Assembly: GCF_000312665.1 (NCBI RefSeq)
Contig: NZ_HF536773.1
Coordinates: 607,582 to 671,581, forward strand
Direction: 5' to 3'
DNA: 64,000 bases
Source: Rhizobium mesoamericanum STM3625
Lineage (GTDB): Bacteria; Pseudomonadota; Alphaproteobacteria; Rhizobiales; Rhizobiaceae
The notes beneath the pieces were generated by a model. It worked only from the letters and a program-made list of their open reading frames with translations. It was not told the DNA's origin and ran no database searches. A program made the translations under genes and the position numbers. Shown in pieces: positions 8,817 to 17,563 of the stretch. Positions within the stretch are counted from its first letter, which is position 1; every line of letters begins with the position of its first letter.

Positions 8817-10223
8817 TCAAACAGCCTTGCTCTGCGGATAGAATTGCATCGCGATACGCTCGCCGACTGCATAAGCCTGGTTAACGATCTCGGGCACGAG
8901 ATCGATGTCAGGCAGACTGCCGAGGCCAAGCGGCCCGACGGCAAACAGGCCCTCGACCACCGATCCATCATCGAGGCAAGGCTGACCGCACTGATTGACC
9001 GCCAAACCAAGCGACAATTCGTCTGGCAGGGCCAGTCCCTCGTTGAGCAAGCTGGCAAGCAGTGGTGATGTCAATTGCGGTCCGCGGCAACGGCAATCCA
9101 AGATTCGCTCGGCATGCACGATTTCGTCCGACTGCGAGCCGGCGGGCCGGAAAAAGAGACCGCCCAAGCCCTGTCGGCCGCTGGTGCCACGGCGAAGGAT
9201 CGTATTGCCACTGGCGAGTTCTGTCTGAAGGCGCGCATAGATAGCCTCCGGCAGGCGGTTGCGATGGCTGTCGTAGATGGCCCGCAAATGCCGATTGAAC
9301 TGGCGCTTCTGATGGGCCGGCAGCCCACGCCATAAAGAGCGGGCATGCCTGCGCAATCCATTCATGACCGATTGCCAACTTCTGCCCTCCCTCTCTGCCT
9401 CGTGGCAGGCCGTGCGGATGAAACGCAGGATCTCGGGAAGGTTCGAAGGCAGAGCCTCCGCCGGGAAAACCGGATCGGCCGAGTTCGGCGTGTGGCTCTG
9501 CGGCAGAAAACCGTGCCGGGAAAGGATGGTGATCTGTCCCGCGTAGCCGGCATCGCGAAGCTGCAGGAGTTGATCAACCACCCTGATGCCGCTGCCAAGG
9601 AGAACCGTGTGGGGGCGCGCAATCAGGCGCTGGGCCCTGACTGGAGACAGATCCTGTCCGGGCTCTTCAGTCCCTGGCAGACCGTAGCCAGTCGCAAGTA
9701 CGACCATGTCGAACAGCGGATTGGCGCAACTGCCACTCTCGAGAAGGAAGCGGCTGCCGTGGCTCCTTCGGATCGCCACAACCGGTTCGGGACAGACCTG
9801 GACGGTGATATCCTTGCGGGCAGACAGGGCTTCGGAAAACCGTTTGTAGACGTAGTCGCTGAAGATCTCTTTCGGCACGAAAATTTGGCGGAAGCCCGGG
9901 ATAGCCGCAGGTACGGCAGCGCGGAATTCCGCGTTGCTACAGAGCCAGTCGTTGAAATCGTCGGCATCGCCAGCGGAAACGGAAAGGTCGCGAACGCGCG
10001 TGTTCAGGATCGTCGAGGCCGGCGCCGAAGAGAGCGCCTGCCCACCGCTCACCGAAGAGTTGGGATCGAAGAGCTGCAGATGAAAAGGCGTGCGCACGGT
10101 CTTCATTAGCGCGATCGCCGTCATCATTCCGGAGAAGCCACGGCCGACTATGGCAAAACGCGGCTTGGCGGAGATCTGTGCCGCCGCCGCCGACTTGGAA
10201 GAAAACAGGCCTTGAACCGTCAT
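8817..10223 (-). CDS. FAD/NAD(P)-binding protein (PF13454-like)
   Basis: A 468-residue soluble protein. A Rossmann dinucleotide motif appears near the start (FAIVGRGFSGMMTAIAL), followed by the S-x-x-N-x-R-V-R-D region typical of the FAD-NAD(P)-binding family PF13454 and by VVLATGYGLPG, the ATG motif of flavoprotein mono-oxygenase-like enzymes. The C-terminus GLFAVGPLGLGSLPDIDLVPEI is also typical. The electron acceptor and substrate are unknown. The ATG at 10223 is preferred because AGGGGAG precedes it. It is convergent with the SURF1 gene. Confidence 0.8.
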   Translation of the reverse strand: MTVQGLFSSKSAAAAQISAKPRFAIVGRGFSGMMTAIALMKTVRTPFHLQLFDPNSSVSGGQALSSAPASTILNTRVRDLSVSAGDADDFNDWLCSNAEFRAAVPAAIPGFRQIFVPKEIFSDYVYKRFSEALSARKDITVQVCPEPVVAIRRSHGSRFLLESGSCANPLFDMVVLATGYGLPGTEEPGQDLSPVRAQRLIARPHTVLLGSGIRVVDQLLQLRDAGYAGQITILSRHGFLPQSHTPNSADPVFPAEALPSNLPEILRFIRTACHEAEREGRSWQSVMNGLRRHARSLWRGLPAHQKRQFNRHLRAIYDSHRNRLPEAIYARLQTELASGNTILRRGTSGRQGLGGLFFRPAGSQSDEIVHAERILDCRCRGPQLTSPLLASLLNEGLALPDELSLGLAVNQCGQPCLDDGSVVEGLFAVGPLGLGSLPDIDLVPEIVNQAYAVGERIAMQFYPQSKAV

Positions 10224-10620
10224 CTCAACTCCCCTGCGACTCCTGCGCATCGTGTCTCGATTGATTTCAACGCGGCAAAACTCGCTGGCGCGTTGGGTTG
10301 GTTCACATGGTTTTGAACCGCCTATAGTCTATAAAACTGGTCGTGTATGAAAGCCCGAAAAGACGATTTAGGCAAGCCCTTTGTCCCACCCCCACCAGCT
10401 CCAGGAGATAAGTGTAGGAAACCGCGTCGATATTTTGAGCGTGGACCGCGCCGTTTTTGGGGCCATTCTTGTCGTTTTCCAGCTCACGATAAAATAACCA
10501 GTTGGTGAATTCTTGACTTGAAGGGCCGAAGGGAATCGGCAAAAGTAAGGGCGCTAATCAATCCTTTCACGGATTCGCCGTCTGCGGACCAGCGTCCGAC
10601 CACACTTCTGTTTTGGGAAC
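10224..10620. other. Intergenic region between FAD protein and ABC exporter
   Basis: No convincing gene is seen here. An imperfect operator-like repeat GGTTCA-N8-TGAACC lies at 10300-10319, upstream of the minus-strand FAD-protein gene. The rest is divergent promoter space of lower GC. A 79-residue frame at 10303-10542 has no family resemblance. Confidence 0.5.
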
Positions 10621-12480
10621 ATGACCGTGAGCAGCGATGCTTTAACACGCGCGACGTCGCCATCGGCTTCGATGGCGAAAGTGACTGCGGCAGGCTGGGG
10701 CAAAGGCCTCTTCACGCTCGTCCGAATTACCGTCATGGCGTTTCGCCATCCCTGGCAGTCCGGTTTCGCAATTGGCGCAACCCTGGTGGCCTCGACCTTT
10801 CAGCTGATGATCCCTCGCCTGCTCGGCCGCGCAGTCGACCACACGCAGGTGGCGATGGAAGGCGGCCAGGCGGGACAGATCGCGCAGGATGCCCTTTTGA
10901 CCACGGCGCTGATGCTGCTTGGCGCCAGCGTCTTGCGAGGCATCTTTACGATGGTCCAGAACTACTACAGCGAGAGCGTCGGCCACCATATCGGCTATGA
11001 GCTGCGCCTTGCCTGTTACGAGAAGATCCAGCGCCTGTCCTTCAGCTTTCATGACAGCGTCCACTCCGGCGACCTGATCACCGTCGGTCTGCTCGACCTT
11101 GAAGGCGTGCGCATGTATTTCTCGACGGCGCTGGTGCGCATGGTGCTGTTGACCATGCTGATCGGGATCGGCGCCTACATGCTGCTTTCGACCGATCTCG
11201 TCCTCGGCCTGCTTGCCTTAAGCTTCGTGCCTTTCGTCGCCTGGCGTTCATCGGCCACACAGCTAAGGTTGCGCGCGACCTGGCTCGACCTGCAGGAGCG
11301 GCTGTCGGTGCTGACACGCATCATGGAAGAGAATTTAGGCGGCATCCGCGTGGTGCGTGCCTTTGCCGCGCAGGCCCATGAGATGATGAAGTTCGAGGAC
11401 GCTTCCAAGAACGCCCTTTCGCTCGCTCACCAGCGCGTCGGCATCCGCGTCGTCAATACCAGCGCGATGACTTTCTCCTTCTTCGCAGCCATGGGCCTCG
11501 TGCTCTGGATTGGCGGCGGCAAGGTGATGTCCGGCGAGATCACTGTCGGCACGCTGGCATCGTTCCTGACCTTCATGACGATCCTGCAGATGCCGGTCCG
11601 CCAGCTTGGTCTGATGGTCAACGCTTTTGCGCGTGCGTCGACCTGCGGCACCCGGCTCTTCAACCTGCTCGATCTCGAAATAGCCGTGCGCGATGCGCCT
11701 GACGCTACGGATCTGGCGCTCACCGAAGGCACGCTTCGCTTCGAGAACGTAAGCTTTGCCTATCCGAGCACGCCCATGCACGAGGTTCTCTCCAATGTCT
11801 CCTTCGAAGCAAAACGCGGTGAGACAATTGGCATTGTCGGACCACCCGGTAGCGGCAAGTCGACGCTTGCCCACTTGATCCCGCGCTTCTACGACGTCAC
11901 GAAGGGCAAGATCACGATTGACGGGCAGGATGTGCGCAGCGCAACGCTGCAGTCGCTTCGTCGGGCGGTCGCGGTTGTCCAGCAGGATGCCTTCCTGTTC
12001 ACCACCTCGATCGAAAACAACATTGCCTATGGCGATCCTTGGGCAAAGGAGAGCCGCATCGAGCGGGCGAGCGAAAGTGCCCAATTGCATAACTACGTGC
12101 TTGGCCTGCCGACCGGCTACGGGACGGTGGTCGGCGAACGCGGCGTATCGCTATCGGGTGGGCAACGCCAGCGCCTGTCGATCGCCCGTGCACTGATGCT
12201 GAAACCCGCGGTGATGGTCTTTGACGATTCAACGGCGGCGATCGATGCGGCAACAGAACAGCGCATCCGCGCGGCAATGCGCAAATACGCCGCCGATCGC
12301 GTGACGATCATTGTCGCACACCGCTTGAGCTCGCTGATGCATGCCGACCAGATCCTGTTCGTCGAGAACGGGCAAATCGTCGAACGTGGCACGCACGACG
12401 AATTGCTGGCTTACGGCAGACGCTACAAGGCGCTCTACGATCTGCAGGTGCGGCCAGGCGACGATGCGCTCAGCGCCTAA
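10621..12480 (+). CDS. ABC exporter half-transporter A (TMD-NBD), degenerate Walker B
   Basis: A 619-residue half-transporter with six membrane helices (about residues 35-330) and a C-terminal ATPase (about 360-600). The ATPase shows Walker A GPPGSGKST, signature LSGGQ and Walker B VMVFDDSTAA, in which the catalytic Glu is replaced by Asp. The His switch (IIVAHRLSS) is intact. A canonical signature with a DD Walker B is the pattern of the non-catalytic partner in heterodimeric exporters such as TM287/288. The natural partner is the half-transporter at 13968, now separated by an IS110 element. The exported substrate is unknown. The start ATG follows GGGAAC. Confidence 0.9.
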   Translation: MTVSSDALTRATSPSASMAKVTAAGWGKGLFTLVRITVMAFRHPWQSGFAIGATLVASTFQLMIPRLLGRAVDHTQVAMEGGQAGQIAQDALLTTALMLLGASVLRGIFTMVQNYYSESVGHHIGYELRLACYEKIQRLSFSFHDSVHSGDLITVGLLDLEGVRMYFSTALVRMVLLTMLIGIGAYMLLSTDLVLGLLALSFVPFVAWRSSATQLRLRATWLDLQERLSVLTRIMEENLGGIRVVRAFAAQAHEMMKFEDASKNALSLAHQRVGIRVVNTSAMTFSFFAAMGLVLWIGGGKVMSGEITVGTLASFLTFMTILQMPVRQLGLMVNAFARASTCGTRLFNLLDLEIAVRDAPDATDLALTEGTLRFENVSFAYPSTPMHEVLSNVSFEAKRGETIGIVGPPGSGKSTLAHLIPRFYDVTKGKITIDGQDVRSATLQSLRRAVAVVQQDAFLFTTSIENNIAYGDPWAKESRIERASESAQLHNYVLGLPTGYGTVVGERGVSLSGGQRQRLSIARALMLKPAVMVFDDSTAAIDAATEQRIRAAMRKYAADRVTIIVAHRLSSLMHADQILFVENGQIVERGTHDELLAYGRRYKALYDLQVRPGDDALSA

Positions 12481-12619
12481 GGAGGTGGCATGAAAGAGGC
12501 CGCGCCCAGCATTGAGAGAACGGATTTCTGAGATGCAGATGATCTTGGGGCAGTCACGCCTTGCGCCGATTGGCTTACCTTTTGTGGGTTTCCGCAAACT
12601 CATCAAAGGAGAGCAAAGC

Positions 12620-13690
12620 GTGACTGCACCTTATGATTATCACATCGGCGTGGATTACCACAAAAGCTACAGCCACCTGGTCGTGCAGGATTCTGCCGGG
12701 AAGACACTGCGATCCGGGCGTGTGAAGAACGATCGTCAATCGCTCGGCTCGTTTCTGGAGCGGTATCGGGAGAACAGCCACGCTGTTGTCGAAGCGACGC
12801 GCAACTGGATGGTGATGTACGACTGGCTCGACGACATTTGTGATGATGTCGTTCTCGCCCATCCCTTGAAAGTGAAAGCGATCGCCGACGCCAAGATCAA
12901 GACGGACAAGATCGACGCGACGGTGCTGGCACATCTTCTTCGGGCCGACCTGGTGCCGGAGGCGTGGGCTCCCGGAGAGAAGGCGCGAGAGCTTCGCATC
13001 GCCCTTCGCGAACGGATGTTCTACGTGCGGCTGCGCACGATGACGAAGAACCGGATCGTAACGGTATTCGACCGCTATCCGGAACAGACGGCGCAGTTGA
13101 AGAAGCTGGGCGATCTGTTCGGCAAGACCGGCCGCCAGCAACTCGCCACGATCAAGGTGTCGGATATCGACCGCATCCAGATCGACCGAGGGCTCGACTT
13201 CATCGGTGACATTGACGGGCGGATCAAGCAGTCGGAAGTGACGATCCGGGCGATGACGAAGACCAACCGCAATGTGAAGCTGCTGAAGACCATCCCCGGC
13301 ATCGGAGAGTTCTTCGCTCGGCTGATCGACGCGGAGGTCGACGACATCTCTCGCTTCCGCAATCCGAAGAAGCTGGCCGCTTATGCCGGACTTGTTCCCT
13401 CGACCTATTCGAGCGGCGGCAAGACCTACCATGGCAAGATCATCAAGCAGGGCAACAAGTGGCTGCGCTGGGCTTTTGTGGAGGCTGTCGCACCGGCTAT
13501 CGTCACCGACCCGCAGCTCCGTTCTCAGTATGAGCATCTCAAGTTCAGAGGAACAAACAAGGCGCGTGTTGCGATCGCGCGCAAACTTTTGACGATCGCC
13601 TTCCAGATCCTGAGTGAACAGCGCGCTTACGAGCGGCGCGGCTCAATTGGAGAGGAAAGCGTCTCGTCTACGATATCCCGGCCGTCCTGA
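12620..13690 (+). CDS. IS110 family transposase
   Basis: A 356-residue DEDD-type recombinase. The N-terminal RuvC-like catalytic domain includes IGVDYHK (first Asp), VVEATRNW (Glu), and the DKIDATVLAHLL segment with further acidic residues. The C-terminal transposase_20 domain contains KTIPGIGEFFARLIDAEV and the catalytic Ser region around GLVPSTYSSGGKTYHGKI, ending in a typical IS110 helix. Length is normal for the family and the frame is intact, so it may be active. The start is GTG at 12620 preceded by AAAGGAGA. IS110 recombinases use a structured bridge RNA from a non-coding end of the element. Confidence 0.93.
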   Translation: MTAPYDYHIGVDYHKSYSHLVVQDSAGKTLRSGRVKNDRQSLGSFLERYRENSHAVVEATRNWMVMYDWLDDICDDVVLAHPLKVKAIADAKIKTDKIDATVLAHLLRADLVPEAWAPGEKARELRIALRERMFYVRLRTMTKNRIVTVFDRYPEQTAQLKKLGDLFGKTGRQQLATIKVSDIDRIQIDRGLDFIGDIDGRIKQSEVTIRAMTKTNRNVKLLKTIPGIGEFFARLIDAEVDDISRFRNPKKLAAYAGLVPSTYSSGGKTYHGKIIKQGNKWLRWAFVEAVAPAIVTDPQLRSQYEHLKFRGTNKARVAIARKLLTIAFQILSEQRAYERRGSIGEESVSSTISRPS

Positions 13691-13860
13691 TAGCATTCTA
13701 GCGAGCCCGGCAGGACTGGGCTGCGCTCTTTAAGGAGAATGGGAAGCCGGGAGCCGAACGCCACTCTGTGACCGAAGCCGAAAGCAGATCGGCGTTAGGG
13801 TCACGAATTGGAGAATGGTTCAGCGCCGCAGGACGGAAAAGCTTCGTCCTGCGAACAAAG
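13691..13860 (+). ncRNA. Candidate IS110 bridge-RNA region
   Basis: The non-coding end after the transposase holds three stem-loops in 150 bp. The first pairs AGCCC (13704-13708) with GGGCT (13718-13722). The second is a bipartite stem in which GTGACC (13768-13773) pairs with GGTCAC (13799-13804) and, inside an asymmetric internal loop, GCCGA (13777-13781) pairs with TCGGC (13789-13793). The third is a perfect 9-bp hairpin (13827-13835 with 13845-13853). Stems with internal loops are the architecture described for IS110-family bridge RNAs. Assignment is inference from structure and position only. Confidence 0.35.
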
Positions 13861-13967
13861 AGGATTTAGTCGATCGGCTGAAGGGCCGGTCAAAACATAA
13901 CCGAACCCAGGGAAAGCCACGCAAAACAAGCGTTTTTGCCCTTGAGTTCTTTCATTGGAGGAATGAT

Positions 13968-15860
13968 ATGGCCGAGGAACTGGAAACCGAGCGCTCCGAC
14001 GTTCGCGACGATGGACGTCGGCCGCCGCGCGCAGTCGTCGGCTCCCACCGCGTCGAGGAAGAGATGTTCGGGAAGGCCTTCGACGGCAACATCATCAAGC
14101 GCATATGGACGTTCGTGCATCCGTATCGCCGCCAGGTTCTATTGTCGGTGGCCGCGGTTTTGACGTTCACGGCCATGCAACTGCTGATCCCGCTGATCAT
14201 CCGCTACGCGATCGATCACGGCATGCAGCCGGGAGGAAGCCGTTCAGCGCTGACATGGGCGATGATCGCCTTTCTCGCTGCGATCCTGATCAACTACATC
14301 GCGAGCTACTGGCAGGAGACACTGGTCGGAAACGTCGCGGAGGAGGTGCTCTTCGACATCCGTAAGGCGATGTTTTCGCATCTGCAGCGGGTCTCGCTAT
14401 CCTTCATGGACAAGACCGAGGTCGGACGCCTCATGTCGCGCCTGCAGGGCGACGTGAATTCGATGCAGGAGTTTCTGGAAACCTCAGTCCTGTCGGTTGG
14501 CGATATTGCGCTGTTGTTCGGCATCGTCTTCGTGATGCTTTATCTCGACTTCAAGCTCGGTCTTCTGACGCTCTCGGTCCTGCCGATCCTGTTTGTCGTC
14601 CGTCTCTTCTGGCTGCCCTTGGCACGCAAGTCGTTCATGGCGGCGCATGAGACCAATTCCGTGGCCAACGGCGCATTGGCGGAAGCGATCCATGGGGTGC
14701 GCGCAGTCCAGAGCATGGACCGCCAGGGCGTCAACTTCATGCTCTACGACGACAAGGCAAAGGCGAACCTGAAGACGCACCTGAGCGCAGCACGCTATGC
14801 GCAGGTCATGGTGCCGATCGTGGATTCGTTGACCGGTGTTGCCATGGCGCTCGTCATCGTCGTCGGCGGTGCGCGTGTTCTCAACCAGGCGCTCGATGTC
14901 GGCGTGCTCGTCGCCTTCCTGTTCTACATCCAACGCTTCTTCGACCCGATCCGCTCGCTGACGCTGCAATATTCAGTGATGCAGCGCGCCATGGCCTCTG
15001 GTCAGCGGCTGACCGAAGTTCTGGATGTTCCCGTCGAGATCAAGGACGCGCCAAATGCCAGGGAACTGACCGCCGACATGGACGGATCCGTGGAGTTTCG
15101 CGACGTCGTCTTCGGCTACCATCCGAAGCATCCGGTTTTGAAGCACGTCAGCTTCAAGGTGAACCCCGGCGAAACGGTTGCCCTTGTCGGGCCAACAGGT
15201 TCCGGCAAGTCGAGCTGTATGTCGCTAATCCATCGCTTCTACGATGCCCAGCAGGGGCAGGTTCTGGTCGGCGGGCATGATGTGCGTGATCTGACCCAGG
15301 ATTCGCTCGGCAACCAGATCGCCATGGTTCTGCAGGAGCCGTTCCTGTTTACCGGCACGGTGTTCGAGAATATCAGGTATCATAAGGCGCAAGCGACCCG
15401 CGAGCAGGTCATCGAGGCGGCCAGGGCGGTTGGTGCTCACGACTTCATCATCCGTTTGCCGCATGGCTACGACAGCATGCTCGGTGAGCGCGGCGGCAAT
15501 CTCTCGCTCGGCCAGCGCCAGCTTCTAAGCTTTGCCCGTGCGCTGGTTGCCGACGCGAAAATCCTGGTGCTCGACGAGGCGACGGCCAATATCGACAGCT
15601 ATACGGAGATGCTGATCCAGAAAGCGCTCGTCAAACTGCTCGAAAACCGCACGGGCCTGGTCATCGCTCACCGCCTTGCCACCATCAGGGAAGCGGATCG
15701 TATTATCGTCCTGCAGAACGGCGAGCTTATCGAGAGCGGCAACCATCAGGAGCTGATGAACAACCGCAAGCTCTATTCGCGCCTCTATAATCTGAACTAC
15801 GCGTCCTTCGACGACATTCCAGACGCGATGCTCTCCAGGGAGCCACCGATAACGTCCTAA
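13968..15860 (+). CDS. ABC exporter half-transporter B (TMD-NBD), catalytic
   Basis: A 630-residue half-transporter with a hydrophilic N-terminus of about 45 residues, six membrane helices (about 50-330) and an ATPase domain. Motifs are Walker A GPTGSGKSS, a non-canonical signature LSLGQ, an intact Walker B ILVLDEATAN with catalytic Glu, and the His switch LVIAHRLAT. Combined with half-transporter A (canonical LSGGQ, DD Walker B) this would create one competent and one degenerate ATP site, the classic heterodimeric arrangement. The ATG at 13968 follows TGGAGG at 13956-13961. The frame is open 51 codons upstream, but that stretch lies in probable IS-derived sequence. Confidence 0.9.
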   Translation: MAEELETERSDVRDDGRRPPRAVVGSHRVEEEMFGKAFDGNIIKRIWTFVHPYRRQVLLSVAAVLTFTAMQLLIPLIIRYAIDHGMQPGGSRSALTWAMIAFLAAILINYIASYWQETLVGNVAEEVLFDIRKAMFSHLQRVSLSFMDKTEVGRLMSRLQGDVNSMQEFLETSVLSVGDIALLFGIVFVMLYLDFKLGLLTLSVLPILFVVRLFWLPLARKSFMAAHETNSVANGALAEAIHGVRAVQSMDRQGVNFMLYDDKAKANLKTHLSAARYAQVMVPIVDSLTGVAMALVIVVGGARVLNQALDVGVLVAFLFYIQRFFDPIRSLTLQYSVMQRAMASGQRLTEVLDVPVEIKDAPNARELTADMDGSVEFRDVVFGYHPKHPVLKHVSFKVNPGETVALVGPTGSGKSSCMSLIHRFYDAQQGQVLVGGHDVRDLTQDSLGNQIAMVLQEPFLFTGTVFENIRYHKAQATREQVIEAARAVGAHDFIIRLPHGYDSMLGERGGNLSLGQRQLLSFARALVADAKILVLDEATANIDSYTEMLIQKALVKLLENRTGLVIAHRLATIREADRIIVLQNGELIESGNHQELMNNRKLYSRLYNLNYASFDDIPDAMLSREPPITS

Positions 15861-15886
15861 AGTCAAAAACATGCCAAATATTAAAC

Positions 15887-15901
15887 AGGTGGCCTCCACC
15901 T
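15887..15901 (+). terminator. Short hairpin after exporter gene B
   Basis: A perfect 6-bp stem AGGTGG/CCACCT with a three-base loop lies 26 bp past the stop codon. There is no T-tract, so termination here is only a possibility. The remaining sequence to 16093 has no supported gene. Confidence 0.25.
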
Positions 15902-16093
15902 CTAGCTGCAAAGGAACACTGGGGACGCAGGATCAACGGCCGCTCGCTTGGCGGGAGCCCTCCAGCTAGGCGAAGTCGAGGTCCCCATGATGACGAGATT
16001 CCGCACCGTATTACTGAGTACCGCTGGCCTGGCTGGTTTCAAAATAACCTGTCAGCTCACAGGTGCCGACGCCTGGTGGCGAGGCGTGAGCAC

Positions 16094-16963
16094 CTATTTG
16101 CCTTCCATCGCATCCCAACGCCGCTGCTTCCCCGTCTTCGGCTTTAGTTTCTTGTAGGTTCTGTCGATGAAACGCAGAAACCTCGTGACATGCATCAGCC
16201 GGTCAACGATCGAGCTCAGATTGACGAGGCGCTCCGACAGCACCTCGTTCGCTGTCAGGGCTATTTCGCCTGGAGAATATTCCGGAAAGTGTTTTGCCAG
16301 ATCGGCATAAGGATTGGTTCGTTCGCGGCCGATGATGTCAATCTTCCCGCGCCGATACATCAGCCGCAACACCACCTGCTCAAACGTCCAGTCGTGAACG
16401 TCGAGAACCTGGTAGCGTTCACTTCGCTTGGAGGAGAAGCCAGCCAGGGTGATCGTCGCTGGCAGTTGAAGGTTGGCGAGCCAGAAGGCCAGCGCAAATC
16501 CGCTCGTAGGAAGACTGGTCTTCGGATAAAAAGGAGCAAACAGGGCCGTCAAATCGAGATGCCTGACCGCCACACCTCCAAATTCAGATTCTGCGCTAAA
16601 CTTTTCGCGATCACCGATTGCCAAATTGATGATGCCGAGGAAGCTTTTTGTGTCGAAGTACTGGAGGACTCTCGACACTTTGTCGCTCTTGACGAGGTTT
16701 GCTCCCAACGTGCCGCTTCGCGACACCAGTACGGCATTGCGCGTAAACGGTTCGCTCAGGACCTTGTACACCTTGTTGAAGAAGATAAAGAGCGTCGTCT
16801 CGGGAAACCGCGTGACAAGTTCGTTGATATCGACCTCATCGCTGTTTGCAACCAAGACGATGTGACTATAGCCGAGAAAAAACGAGTTCCATTCCTCCGA
16901 GTTGATTTCCCTCGGAGGAACTGCCTTCGCCGCTTGTAAATCGTTGGAGTTAGGTCCTGTCAT
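16094..16963 (-). CDS. Putative glycosyltransferase, GT29/sialyltransferase-like (uncertain)
   Basis: A 289-residue protein I cannot assign firmly. It has an N-terminal alternating strand/helix region (HIVLVANSD), a central segment PTSGFALAFWL followed by ITLAGFSS and then HDWTFEQVVL. The order of a T-S-G-x-x-A-L helix, a strand ending in AGF and a downstream His is reminiscent of sialyltransferase-like proteins found in rhizobial polysaccharide clusters, but no catalytic set can be proven. It is last in a minus-strand run of three genes, 24 bp after the acyltransferase, which supports a role in glycan assembly. Confidence 0.5.
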   Translation of the reverse strand: MTGPNSNDLQAAKAVPPREINSEEWNSFFLGYSHIVLVANSDEVDINELVTRFPETTLFIFFNKVYKVLSEPFTRNAVLVSRSGTLGANLVKSDKVSRVLQYFDTKSFLGIINLAIGDREKFSAESEFGGVAVRHLDLTALFAPFYPKTSLPTSGFALAFWLANLQLPATITLAGFSSKRSERYQVLDVHDWTFEQVVLRLMYRRGKIDIIGRERTNPYADLAKHFPEYSPGEIALTANEVLSERLVNLSSIVDRLMHVTRFLRFIDRTYKKLKPKTGKQRRWDAMEGK

Positions 16964-16987
16964 CGTTCAACCGTATGTCTTGCCTTC

Positions 16988-17560
16988 CTAGCCAAACGCT
17001 TGCGCCGGAACGGGACGATCGACGGTCACTGATCTCGCATGTTTGCCCGCCCTTGTTTTTACAAGACGCGCAGGCGCTCCCACATACACACCATAAGGAA
17101 CCGTTCTCCCCTTTACCACACTGTTTGCCCCAATGACGGTGCCACGAGCGATCTCGGAGCCTGCAAGTACCTTCGCACCCGCTCCGATCCATACATCGTC
17201 GCCGATCACAACAGCCCCTTTTCTGATGGATTGCTGGCGTATCGGGATCACCGGATCCTCGTAGTTGTGCTCGAATGCAGCTACGACGACGTGCCCGGCA
17301 ATGCGCACGTTGTCGCCGATGCTAATGCCGCCATGTCCGAGTAGGATGGAATAGTCATTTAAGGAGACGTCATTGCCTATTTTGATGTGCCCGCTTTGTG
17401 AATCGATAATCGCACCGCAACGCGTAGTAAACCTGTCGCCGATTTCAATCCGACCTCTGCCTCGGAAGCGAGGCCAATAACGCATGTTCGGCGCCTTTCC
17501 GATCTTTACGAATCGGCGCGAGAGCATCCAGCGGAGCTTGACCAGATAGCCGAGATTCAA
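16988..17560 (-). CDS. Hexapeptide-repeat acyltransferase
   Basis: A 190-residue left-handed beta-helix acyltransferase. Repeated I/V-G-x-x-V-x-I turns are clear (IEIGDRF, IKIGNDVSL, ISIGDNVRI, VVIGDDVWI, GTVIGANSVV), as is the C-terminal VYVGAPARLVK end typical of O-acetyltransferases of the maltose/galactoside or capsule type. The likely role is O-acetylation of a surface glycan or its precursor from acetyl-CoA. The start is TTG at 17560, 3 bp beyond the stop of the upstream glycosyltransferase, which implies coupled translation. An ATG at 17527 is an alternative. Confidence 0.85.
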   Translation of the reverse strand: MNLGYLVKLRWMLSRRFVKIGKAPNMRYWPRFRGRGRIEIGDRFTTRCGAIIDSQSGHIKIGNDVSLNDYSILLGHGGISIGDNVRIAGHVVVAAFEHNYEDPVIPIRQQSIRKGAVVIGDDVWIGAGAKVLAGSEIARGTVIGANSVVKGRTVPYGVYVGAPARLVKTRAGKHARSVTVDRPVPAQAFG

Positions 17561-17563
17561 GCG

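Larger units (their letters stand above)
12500..13960 (+). mobile_element. IS110-family insertion sequence (approximate limits)
   Basis: The transposase gene at 12620-13690 together with flanking non-coding sequence lies between two ABC half-transporter genes that are expected to be adjacent. IS110 elements generally lack obvious terminal inverted repeats and make no reliable target duplication, and none was seen, so the ends are only estimated. The left non-coding end is at most about 140 bp. The right one, up to about 270 bp, is rich in inverted repeats. Confidence 0.6.

Noticed and set aside
9345..10109. 254-codon plus-strand frame opposite the FAD/NAD(P)-binding gene
   Set aside because: The minus strand shows Rossmann and ATG flavoprotein motifs. 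The plus frame has none.
10303..10542. 79-codon minus-strand frame in the intergenic region
   Set aside because: No ribosome site, no similarity that I can recognise, and it lies in probable promoter DNA.
12500..13960. Terminal inverted repeats or target duplication for the IS element
   Set aside because: None could be found by eye at either side of the transposase gene. IS110 elements usually lack them, so exact ends were not claimed.
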